Assembly: GCA_900470445.1 (NCBI GenBank)
Contig: UCAU01000022.1
Location: 41,977-105,976, forward strand
Length of the DNA: 64,000 nucleotides
Reading direction: 5' to 3'
From: Hyphomicrobiales bacterium
GTDB taxonomy: Bacteria; Pseudomonadota; Alphaproteobacteria; Rhizobiales; Devosiaceae
The notes under the pieces were generated by a model. That model worked only from the letters and a program-made list of their open reading frames with translations. It was not told where the DNA came from and did not search any database. Positions 43,223 to 51,055 of the stretch are shown piece after piece; the first letter of the stretch is position 1, and every line of letters starts with the position of its first letter. A program made the translations under genes and the position numbers.

Positions 43223-43306
43223 GAGAGATCCTGCTCAAATAGAGCTATTGTCGGCTGCTGAATTTAGATATTAGGCCATTTAGTATTTAAAAGCGGCCAA
43301 TCGTAC

Positions 43307-44104
43307 ATGGACTCCCTTCACGCGTGCCTCGCATCGTTCGATCCCGATCTATCCTTGGAACCCGTCTTTGCGGTTTCGGTGGATGTAAAGGAGCATGAAG
43401 CCGAGCTTCCCATGCACCAGCACAGCAAGGGTCAACTGGTGATCGCGCTTCAGGGCGGTGTCATGTGTCGGGCGCAGGGTGGTCTTTGGATGGTTCCATC
43501 AGGAAGCGGCGTCTGGATACCCGGCAACGTCCCGCACTCCAATCACGTGGGCGCGAACGGCCGCATTTGCCTGCTCTTCGTTGATCCGGCCGTCACCACC
43601 CTGCCCGCGCAATGTTGCACGCTGTCGCTGACGCCTATGCTAATCGAGATGATCAAGCACATGGCCGCCGTTCCTGCAGACAGCCATGCAGATACCGATT
43701 CACATCGACACATGATTGCGCATGTAGTCCTGGAGGAGCTTCGTCGCATGGAGGTCGCCGCCCTACACCTGCCTATTCCAGAAGACCCGACGATGATCCA
43801 GATTGCGAATGCTTTGATCGGCGATCCGGGAGATCGGAGCACTGTTGCGCAATGGGCGGAACGTGTTGCCATGAGCGAGCGATCGCTTGCCCGGCTCGTA
43901 AGCAAGAAGACGTCCATGAGTTTTGGGCGCTGGCGTCAGCAATTGTATATCATCATTGCCCTGCAGAGATTGTCGGCCGGAGCGACGGTGCAAAATGTTT
44001 CCGACGATCTCGGTTATGAATCGGTCAGTGCGTTCATAACCATGTTCAAGAGCGCGCTCGGCAAGTCTCCAGGCCGATTCATGGCAGAAAGGATAGCCAG
44101 ATAA
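43307..44104 (+). CDS. AraC-family regulator (NimR-like)
   Basis: 265 residues. An N-terminal cupin domain (HQHSKGQLVIALQGGV, GSGVWIPGNVPHSNH) precedes an AraC-type double helix-turn-helix (VAQWAERVAMSERSLARLVSKKTSMSFGRWR and VSDDLGYESVSAFITMFKSALG). It is divergent from the NimT-like transporter gene with 84 bases between, and probably controls it. The gap has two related ATTTAG-rich segments that could be its site. Confidence 0.9.
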   Translation: MDSLHACLASFDPDLSLEPVFAVSVDVKEHEAELPMHQHSKGQLVIALQGGVMCRAQGGLWMVPSGSGVWIPGNVPHSNHVGANGRICLLFVDPAVTTLPAQCCTLSLTPMLIEMIKHMAAVPADSHADTDSHRHMIAHVVLEELRRMEVAALHLPIPEDPTMIQIANALIGDPGDRSTVAQWAERVAMSERSLARLVSKKTSMSFGRWRQQLYIIIALQRLSAGATVQNVSDDLGYESVSAFITMFKSALGKSPGRFMAERIAR

Positions 44105-44282
44105 TTCCGGCGAGGTCGTATTCCCTATGGCGCCAATGCCGTCAAATTCATCGGTATCGCCTCCGCAACGTATGACACGCAGTGATTTCGCCTACCTCCC
44201 CTTCCGCGCGGAACCTTCCCGCGAAACGGGAGAACAGGTAACCTTGCCCCCTTTAGAACGGTGCGTAAGGAGAAAATCGACT

Positions 44283-44534
44283 ATGACGACAGAGCGCGAG
44301 GCGGACTTGTTTATTGCCAACTATCGCGTGCTGCTAAAGCAATGGGCAAAGGTGGTGGCCGGAACGGCCGAGGGCGACAGCGATGGTCTGTATCGCCAGC
44401 TCGATGAAGGTCAGGATATCCTGGCGGCCATCGCGACACGGTTTCCTAACAAAGCCTATGCTGTCGACGTGCTGATCAATGCTCGATCCACAACGCCCTA
44501 TGATCGCGACATGAGCGGAGACAACGCAAATTGA
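44283..44534 (+). CDS. Small protein of unknown function upstream of an HTH gene
   Basis: 83 residues from ATG 44283, which has AAGGAG ten bases upstream. The composition is that of a small helical soluble protein (WAKVVAGTAEGDSDGLYRQLDEG). It overlaps the following HTH gene's TTG start by four bases. The pairing of two very small overlapping genes, one a DNA-binding protein, resembles a toxin-antitoxin or a phage-like regulator pair, but no toxin family is recognised. Confidence 0.6.
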   Translation: MTTEREADLFIANYRVLLKQWAKVVAGTAEGDSDGLYRQLDEGQDILAAIATRFPNKAYAVDVLINARSTTPYDRDMSGDNAN

Positions 44535-44878
44535 ATACTCAGGTCGTTCCCATGACCAAGGAAGATTTTAGGGCCTGGCGCGAGCATATGGGGTTCAACC
44601 GAAAGCAGGCTTGTGACGCGCTGGGCCTCGGGCGAAATACTCCCCAGCGGTACGAGGATGGTAAGGCAAATATCCCACTGTATGTCGCTCTGGCCTGCGC
44701 CGCCCTGGCACATGGCCTTTCGCCTTGGACAAAGAATGACAACGGGCGGCCCGGAAAGGCCGATCGGGAAACCGTCACGCTAAGCCTGACGCCCACAACC
44801 GTCGCCCGCTTTAAAGCCTTAGGCGATAACTGGCGCCCCATTATGGCTGATGTGCTGGAGCACGCCGACAATAAGTAA
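44531..44878 (+). CDS. Small HTH protein with a BrnA/RHH-like C-terminus
   Basis: 115 residues if begun at TTG 44531, or 108 from ATG 44552. Residues about 10-55 form an Xre-like helix-turn-helix (FRAWREHMGFNRKQACDALGLGRNTPQRYEDG). The C-terminus (ETVTLSLTPTTVARFKALGDNWRPIMADVL) resembles the ribbon-helix-helix of BrnA-type antitoxins. This two-domain make-up is unusual in so short a protein. It may repress its own two-gene unit. Confidence 0.65.
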   Translation: MNTQVVPMTKEDFRAWREHMGFNRKQACDALGLGRNTPQRYEDGKANIPLYVALACAALAHGLSPWTKNDNGRPGKADRETVTLSLTPTTVARFKALGDNWRPIMADVLEHADNK

Positions 44879-45396
44879 AGTTAGGAAGACGGGGCGCGCT
44901 GGTTGGGTGACCAAGTTCGAAGAAGCTCAGCATAGAGCGGCTGAAAAAGACATACGATAACCTCGCCGGGACAATGCAGGTCTGACTATCGTGCTATCGC
45001 GATGGGATTTCAGCCCGAAAGCGAGGTGGCAAGTCCGAAGATGATCAATCTGACCGAGGTCGTGACCAACCCCTCTATCGCCACCCTGGTCTGACTGCGT
45101 GGGAGTCTTAGCGGCGGTTTGCTGCGAAGAAGTGACCTGTCGAGTTACCATTATGTCTTCCACTTCGCCCAGTGCCACTGCTTCGCGAATTTCGGCAGTC
45201 GTCGTAGTCGACCGACCCGCCCCCCGTAGGCCAGGAGCGAACATCGTTGGCGACCGATTTATGAAATGGGGCAGATAATCGAAAAGAAATCGCCGCCCTA
45301 CGCCTAAGCTAGGTGTCGCCACCGCACCAAGCTGGTTCTCACTTTTGGAGGTCGGTTTATCGAGGCTCCTCAGAACTTGTGCAACCTCAGAGACCG
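44879..45396. other. Intergenic stretch, no supported gene
   Basis: About 520 bases between two converging genes. A 131-codon minus-strand frame (44927-45322) is open but has no family similarity or good ribosome site. I see no terminator or repeat. Confidence 0.45.
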
Positions 45397-46668
45397 TTAG
45401 TTAGGTGTACCTGATACCCCTCTGGTCGGGTGGCTAGCAGGTTGAACGTCGTCGAACACGGTGCGTCCGCCAAACTGACGGGCGCGCGCCCGTTCGTTGG
45501 CAATATAGGATTTGAGCGACGGACCTCGAGCCGTGCTTTCCAATTTCCGGGCCTGCGCGTCCAGGCGCTTGAGAGCGGCGAGTTGCTCGTCCTGGCCGAG
45601 GCGTGATCGGCCGACGGCATTCTTCAATACTTGGATGGTCTGGTCATAGACGGTTAGCGGAACCGGAAAAGGATGCCCGTCCTTGCCGCCATGCGCCATA
45701 GCGAAACGGGCAGGATCGGAAAAACGGTGCTGCGCGCCGTGAACGACCTCGGCGACCATCGCCAGCGACTCCACCGTGCGAGCCCCAACCCCGGGCACCA
45801 GCAGCAGTTGGGCGAAATCCGTCGGCCCGAGATCGGCCGCCGCGGCGAGGCTTCCGTGCAGGCGCCGCAGCAGGACATCGGATGGCCTTATGTCATGGTG
45901 CTCCGGCATCACCAGGTGCGGCAGCAGCGGCTCATCGTCGACCGGTTTCGCACTGCCCCGCAAGCGACCGACCTCGCGGACGATTGCATCGGGGCCCAGC
46001 GAGGTCAGCAAATCAACGCTGCCCACCCGTGCCCTATCGGCGCGCTTGTCAGTCAGATTGATGATCTGTCCTTGGGCCTTGCCCTCGATGGCAGCGTGCG
46101 GATGCTCGACAAAACTGCCCAGGCCCTGCGAGGTCCAGTGGTATCGGCGGGCATAGCCTGCATCGCCCTTCATACCCTGTTGCACCACCACCCACTTGCC
46201 GTCGTCGGCCACGATGAAGCCGTGCAGGTAGAGATCGAAACCGTCCTGGACCGCGGCGCTATCCACCTTGGCGACCAGTCGGCTTGCTGTCGCCAGCGCG
46301 GCGCCGTCGAAACCTACCCGGTCACCGACCGCCATCAACTCGCTGGGCGTGTTACGTGAATGTTTGCCCCGGCCGCCACAGACATGAAGGCCGAGCTCCT
46401 TTTCCAGCGGTCCCAGCCCGCGTTTCAAGGCACCGATGACGCTTGTGGTGATGCCTGACGAATGCCAGTCCATCCCCATCACGGCACCAAACGACTGGAA
46501 CCAGAAGGGATGAGCCAGTCGCTGCAACAACTCGTCGCGTCCGTATTCGATGACGACGGCCTCACAGATCAACGCTCCGAGTTTGGCCATGCGCTCGCTC
46601 AGCCAGCGCGGCACCCGGCCACCATGAAGCGGAAGATCGGCACTGCCGGAACGACTGGTCACTCTCAT
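45397..46668 (-). CDS. DUF763 domain protein
   Basis: 423 residues. The N-terminal DUF763 pattern (DLPLHGGRVPRWLSERM, then SFGAVMGMDWHSSGITTSVIGALKRGL) and the middle helix-hairpin-helix LLLVPGVGARTVESLA are clear. DUF763 occurs in archaea and bacteria; the HhH motif suggests nucleic-acid contact, but the function is unknown. The gene stands alone with no operon partner. Confidence 0.9.
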   Translation of the reverse strand: MRVTSRSGSADLPLHGGRVPRWLSERMAKLGALICEAVVIEYGRDELLQRLAHPFWFQSFGAVMGMDWHSSGITTSVIGALKRGLGPLEKELGLHVCGGRGKHSRNTPSELMAVGDRVGFDGAALATASRLVAKVDSAAVQDGFDLYLHGFIVADDGKWVVVQQGMKGDAGYARRYHWTSQGLGSFVEHPHAAIEGKAQGQIINLTDKRADRARVGSVDLLTSLGPDAIVREVGRLRGSAKPVDDEPLLPHLVMPEHHDIRPSDVLLRRLHGSLAAAADLGPTDFAQLLLVPGVGARTVESLAMVAEVVHGAQHRFSDPARFAMAHGGKDGHPFPVPLTVYDQTIQVLKNAVGRSRLGQDEQLAALKRLDAQARKLESTARGPSLKSYIANERARARQFGGRTVFDDVQPASHPTRGVSGTPN

Positions 46669-47020
46669 CCTCGCATTATGCCGCCCAGCCTACCATAGAA
46701 CAAAGCATAAACGAAAGGGCAAGATCTCCGTGAGCCGGCAACTTTTCCAGATGTGAAGAATTGGAAAACAGAGGGAACCGCATGCCATCGATCTTGATTG
46801 AGAAGAGGCGTTGCCTGACACCTAATCAAGATCCCTGGTGTGAGAGCGGAAGCCGGATTAGCTGCACTCCAGGCGGCACCCTTCAACAGCTAAATCTCCC
46901 AACTGCAGTAGGATCGTGCAACTAAGTGGGAGTATGACGATAACGCTCGAAGTTGGGCGGGTGCTTAGATGGTCCCAAGGCGGTCATGCAGATCGCCGTC
47001 ACCGAACAAAGGGAAATACC
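46669..47020. other. Intergenic stretch upstream of the SDR gene
   Basis: About 350 bases between the divergent DUF763 and SDR genes. It should hold promoters for both, but I could not place a convincing pair of hexamers. No gene is supported. Confidence 0.45.
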
Positions 47021-47764
47021 ATGAAGACCGTCATGATCACTGGCTGTTCATCGGGCTATGGCCTCGAAACTGCCCGCCACTTTCACGCCCAGGGCTGGAA
47101 TGTTATCGCCACTATGCGCACACTGCGCGAAGACATTTTGCCTCGTTCCGATCGGCTCCGCATTGTGGCGCTGGATGTCACCGATCCAAGCAGTATTGCG
47201 ACGGCACTCGAAACGAGCGGCCCCATTGATGTTCTCGTCAACAATGCCGGCATCGGCGTGGTGGGAGCGTTCGAGGCGACTCCGATGAGCTATATCCGCA
47301 AGGTATTTGACACCAATACTTTCGGGGTCATGGCCATGACGCAAGCCATCGTACCGCTGTTCCGCCAGCAGAATTCAGGCGTCGTGGTCAATGTGACCTC
47401 GAGCGTGACACTGGCGGCGATGCCCCTGGCTGCCGCTTACACGGCCAGCAAGATGGCCATTGAAGGCTTTACCGGCTCGCTTGCACACGAACTGGCGCCG
47501 TTCAACGTTCGTGTCAAACTTGTTGAGCCTGGTTACGCGCCGACAACGCGCTTCTCGCAGAATACGGAATTGAGCATCGAGGATTTGATCCCCGCGGCCT
47601 ACCAGTCCTTCGCCGAGCCAATCTTTGCGGCATTCGCCAAGCCCGTTCTGACTACAAAAGAGACGGACGTTGCCGAAGCTGTATGGGCGGCGGCCAATGA
47701 CCTGTCGGGGCAACTTCGCTTCCCTGCGGGCCCGGACGCCGTCGCACTGGCCGCGGCAAGCTAA
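47021..47764 (+). CDS. Short-chain dehydrogenase/reductase
   Basis: 247 residues from ATG 47021 (AAAGGGA upstream). The cofactor motif TGCSSGYG is at 7-14, NNAG at 74-77, and the catalytic S127/S128, Y140 and K144 (YTASK) are present. It is an NAD(P)-dependent classical SDR. The substrate is not shown by sequence. The AraC-type gene downstream on the same strand probably belongs to it functionally. Confidence 0.93.
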   Translation: MKTVMITGCSSGYGLETARHFHAQGWNVIATMRTLREDILPRSDRLRIVALDVTDPSSIATALETSGPIDVLVNNAGIGVVGAFEATPMSYIRKVFDTNTFGVMAMTQAIVPLFRQQNSGVVVNVTSSVTLAAMPLAAAYTASKMAIEGFTGSLAHELAPFNVRVKLVEPGYAPTTRFSQNTELSIEDLIPAAYQSFAEPIFAAFAKPVLTTKETDVAEAVWAAANDLSGQLRFPAGPDAVALAAAS

Positions 47765-47938
47765 CGCCAGTCCTTGCCAGAAGACACTTGGTTGGGCGGC
47801 GCCCATCCGAGTGTCTTGATGCGCAGCGTTTTCGCAAGCATCCGATCTGAGGCTTTGCACAATTCTCCTATGAATAGCAAAATCTGTAGCGCAGCCCTGC
47901 TTATGCAGTAAGTTCATTTGATGCATTTGGAGCCGACC

Positions 47939-48814
47939 ATGAACGAACGCCTCGAGGAGTTGCGGGCGCTGATCGACCGTCACGCGACCCCCGACATGAG
48001 CACACTTATTCCGGGCATCATGATCGCGCGACACGATGTATCGGCGCACGAGCGAACCATGTCTGGCACGGTGATGGCCCTTGTTGCGCAGGGCGCCAAG
48101 CGCATTGCCCTGGGGGACAGAGTGTATGAGTACGGGCCCGGTCAGTACCTAGTTGCCTCTATCGACCTGCCGGTGACAGGCCAGTTTTTGGACGCCAGTC
48201 CTGATCATCCAGCGCTTGGGTTTGGCTTTGCACTTGATCCCATAATGGTTGCCGAGCTGCTACTACAGGCGGGTTCTGAGGGCGTGCGGCACGGTTACGG
48301 TCCGCCACCATCCAGTATGCTGGTCAGCGATGCGCCAATGGCCATGGTGGATGCCGTGTTGCGTCTATTGCGCCTGCTCGATTGCCCGCGCGACATCCCG
48401 GTTCTGGCGCCTCTGATTAAACGAGAAATCCTCTGGCGGCTGATTGTCGGAGAACAGGGCAGCGCGATACGACAACTGGGGCTTGCTGACAGCCATCTCA
48501 GCCATATTTCCCGCGCGGTGCGCTGGATCCGCGAACACTATGCGCGATCCTTCAGAGTGGAGGATGTCGCGGATTTGGTCGGGATGAGTGCCTCGGCCTT
48601 TTACCGCAACTTCCAGGCGGTGACCGCGATGAGCCCGATCCAGTTTCAAAAACAGATCCGATTGCAGGAAGCCAGATTGCTGCTTGCAAGCCACCCCAAC
48701 GATGTGACGGGCGTCGGTTTCAAGGTGGGATACGAAAGCGCTTCACAGTTCAGCCGTGAATATCGCCGTCAATTTGGTACCGCTCCGAGCCAGGATGCCG
48801 CCGCCCGGCACTAG
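47939..48814 (+). CDS. AraC-family regulator
   Basis: 291 residues from ATG 47939 (TTGGAG upstream). The N-terminal AraC_N-type region (MSGTVMALVAQGAKRIALGDRVYEYGPGQYLVAS) precedes a complete AraC helix-turn-helix pair (VEDVADLVGMSASAFYRNFQAVTAMSP and NDVTGVGFKVGYESASQFSREYRRQFG). It follows the SDR gene by 174 bases; such regulator/oxidoreductase pairs are common. Confidence 0.92.
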   Translation: MNERLEELRALIDRHATPDMSTLIPGIMIARHDVSAHERTMSGTVMALVAQGAKRIALGDRVYEYGPGQYLVASIDLPVTGQFLDASPDHPALGFGFALDPIMVAELLLQAGSEGVRHGYGPPPSSMLVSDAPMAMVDAVLRLLRLLDCPRDIPVLAPLIKREILWRLIVGEQGSAIRQLGLADSHLSHISRAVRWIREHYARSFRVEDVADLVGMSASAFYRNFQAVTAMSPIQFQKQIRLQEARLLLASHPNDVTGVGFKVGYESASQFSREYRRQFGTAPSQDAAARH

Positions 48815-48880
48815 GCCTGACTGCTTGGCCGCTTCATCGCCGCGCTGAAACGGCATACGAGGAAGAGGCGTCTGAGCCCA

Positions 48881-49633
48881 TCAAACTGGATCGATAAGTA
48901 CGACCGACGCCGTTCGTCGCCCTGCCTCGAACGCTACTTGATAGATGTGTGTCCATTCCTCTGACGGTTCGGAGGAGACATCGCTGTCGTCTGGACTTTC
49001 GCTTTGGTTTCTGGGCGCGTTGTCCCAAAACTTTACGACGATGGGCCCGTTCGAGAGGATCCGGTTTGAGTACGCTTGGATGACCGAATGTAGGTTTTCC
49101 GTGGACGGCCCCGCATTGTCCGTACCTGATTGTTGGAGATAGGCCAGCCAACCAATCGCCTCCTTGTCCTTGCTGGAGGCATTGACGACATGGAACCGGA
49201 CCTGACCGCGGCTTTCACCATCGACAAGTTTGCTCCGAATTCCTGTGAGAAAGCCATTCCCGAAACCCAGCAGGGCATATTGTTCCCGCGGCTCACGCGC
49301 CACGAGGTCGTCATTCACATCCACACTCATGGCGGTGTAGTCGGTGTAACCAACATAGCCTTCCGGTCGATCGGAAAAGACTTCGAAACGGTCGGTCGCC
49401 GCCGATGCGAGGTGAATAGGCCAGTTTGAGTATGGAATTGCCCCAGGCCTGGGCCTGCCAGCGGACCTGGATGCGACAAGGCGTCCATACACTCCCATCA
49501 GCACCAATGCCACACCTATAGCCGACAGCCCGGCGACATCGGGGCCGACAAAGGTTATCCGCCCCAAGCCGAGTCCGCTTGAAAGGGCGATCGCCAGAAA
49601 AAAGAGCGCACGAGTTCCTGCTCGGGTGGCCAT
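48881..49633 (-). CDS. Membrane-anchored protein of unknown function
   Basis: 250 residues from ATG 49633 (GGAGC upstream). Two N-terminal hydrophobic segments (about 7-28 and 33-50) anchor a soluble domain of about 190 residues, with no family I recognise. The domain has a GYVGYTDYTAMSVDVN segment and a C-terminal EWTHIYQVAFEAGRRTASVVLIDP. It is the last of a minus-strand group of small unfamiliar genes. Confidence 0.6.
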   Translation of the reverse strand: MATRAGTRALFFLAIALSSGLGLGRITFVGPDVAGLSAIGVALVLMGVYGRLVASRSAGRPRPGAIPYSNWPIHLASAATDRFEVFSDRPEGYVGYTDYTAMSVDVNDDLVAREPREQYALLGFGNGFLTGIRSKLVDGESRGQVRFHVVNASSKDKEAIGWLAYLQQSGTDNAGPSTENLHSVIQAYSNRILSNGPIVVKFWDNAPRNQSESPDDSDVSSEPSEEWTHIYQVAFEAGRRTASVVLIDPV

Positions 49634-49688
49634 ATTTTAGCTCCAAGACAGCCGGTCGCGTAGCGGCCTGCCGCGTGGCTGGAAGACT

Positions 49689-50081
49689 TCAACTTGAGCC
49701 CCGAGGATCACAACCTCCTCCCGAAGTGGGCCTGAGCAACCAGCGGGGATCGTGAGCGCGATGGCGATCCCAGCAAGCCTCGCGCAAAGCCGCCAGAGCC
49801 GTATGGTCAAGAGTTGCTGCTTTGCCGTCCTTGACCAGAGCCTCTGCCGTTCCCCCAGCCAACGCCGGCAGCGGCTGAGCGCGAAACCAAGCAATGGCCC
49901 GCTTGTCACCACCCGCCCTTTTGGTCGCGCGGCTGGCAATCTTCAGCATTTGGCGCAGACGATCTTGCGCTTTTGGCGCGCCCAGCTGTTCTAGTCGATA
50001 GAGCGTCTCACGCGTCGACCCTGCGATCTCCGCGAGTTGTGGCTCGACATACGAACACCGTGGCAACTTGTTCACCCACAA
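49689..50081 (-). pseudogene. Xre/MbcA/ParS-type (DUF2384) antitoxin, frameshifted
   Basis: The frame has LAEIAGSTRETLYRLEQLG, then QDRLRQMLKIASRATKRAGG and AIAWFRAQPLPALAGGTAEALVKDGKA, the toxin-binding domain of Xre/ParS antitoxins. The expected C-terminal end (a leucine-aspartate-rich helix finishing in GGFA) is split: LDHTAL is in this frame, but GGFA appears in the other frame at the same place (about 49785-49800). So a one-base shift near there adds a false C-terminus. No RES toxin gene is adjacent. Confidence 0.6.
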
Positions 50082-50095
50082 AGTCCGCCAGCGGC

Positions 50096-50395
50096 CTAAA
50101 GGTCATAGAAAAGATCACAGATCAATTCGGCAATCTTGATGCGCTCTATCTCGGTAATGTGCGTAGCCGTTTCGATGGCGACAGTTTCAAGATCATCTTG
50201 ATCTACCCCAAGGTGGTCCAGGATTCTGGCAAACCGCAGTTTCAGTTCAGGATCGCCGTCGAACTGATCAATGGTAATCTGAACGATGCTTGCTGTCGCT
50301 GAAATCAGCCTGCTCTCCAGAGAATCGGCCGAAGCGGCGAGCGAGCGTATGGCAATGAAGAGGTATTCACGCGCGTTTGCGTATTTTTCGTCCAT
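50096..50395 (-). CDS. Small helical protein of unknown function
   Basis: 99 residues from ATG 50395. It is mostly helical and acidic, with heptad-like patterns (LFIAIRSLAASADSLESRLIS; RFARILDHLGVDQDDLETVAIE). No family is recognised. It lies 14 bases upstream of the antitoxin remnant on the same strand and may once have been cotranscribed with it. Confidence 0.55.
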   Translation of the reverse strand: MDEKYANAREYLFIAIRSLAASADSLESRLISATASIVQITIDQFDGDPELKLRFARILDHLGVDQDDLETVAIETATHITEIERIKIAELICDLFYDL

Positions 50396-51055
50396 TCGGC
50401 ACCTATGCTGTGGGGGTCTACGCCTTGGACGCTAGGCGCGTGTCGTGACTTAGTGGGCCAGGGCAAGCAGAGTCAAGCTGAAGCTCCATGGCAGCCATGG
50501 GTCCACCGCTACTCGTCCCTTTGTAGGCGCGGCGCGATGCGCCGGTGGCTTTGAGGCTTATCTCGACGACCCCCGCCACGTCCCGCAAAACCAATTGCGT
50601 ACCGACATCCTGCTTCCACGCCAGGCGGTGCCATGATCAGCACGAGCCGTGCCCTCAGGTCGATTTACCAAGGCACTCTCGCGCCATGCCCAGCCAATAC
50701 GAAATCGCCTGCTCGGAATCCGCGGACCAATATTTCGTCACTGCGACAGGAATACCTGAGGTGGGTTTGCTCGCCGAAACGCTCAAATCGGGCGAGCAGC
50801 CTATCTCACCACAGATTCTCTGCAGCTCCGCTGCGGTAAACTCCCGCAATCTATGGCCGCACCAGATTTTCAATCTCACTCAGCAAGAGAAAAATGGCTC
50901 ACTGAGGCCGTAAAACTGAGCATTTAGGTCGGTGCAGGGGCGGCGATCCTGGTTGCTCCGATATCGCCTGCTATCGATGGAGCCATCAGCACTCTCGGCC
51001 TATGACACCACCTACCCTACACGGCAAGGCGCTGGTCGGGGCCGCGCCGGCCTGT
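50396..51055. other. Intergenic stretch, one doubtful small frame
   Basis: About 660 bases. A 74-codon minus-strand frame (50655-50879) and an overlapping plus-strand frame both have plausible composition, but neither has family similarity. I do not support a gene here. Confidence 0.45.

Noticed and set aside
44927..45322. Minus-strand frame of 131 codons in a gap
   Set aside because: No family resemblance, no good ribosome site, and odd composition; I cannot support it as a gene.
45673..46359. Plus-strand frame of 228 codons
   Set aside because: Antisense shadow of the DUF763 gene.
50655..50879. 74-codon minus-strand frame
   Set aside because: Plausible composition, but a competing plus-strand frame covers the same bases and neither shows similarity.
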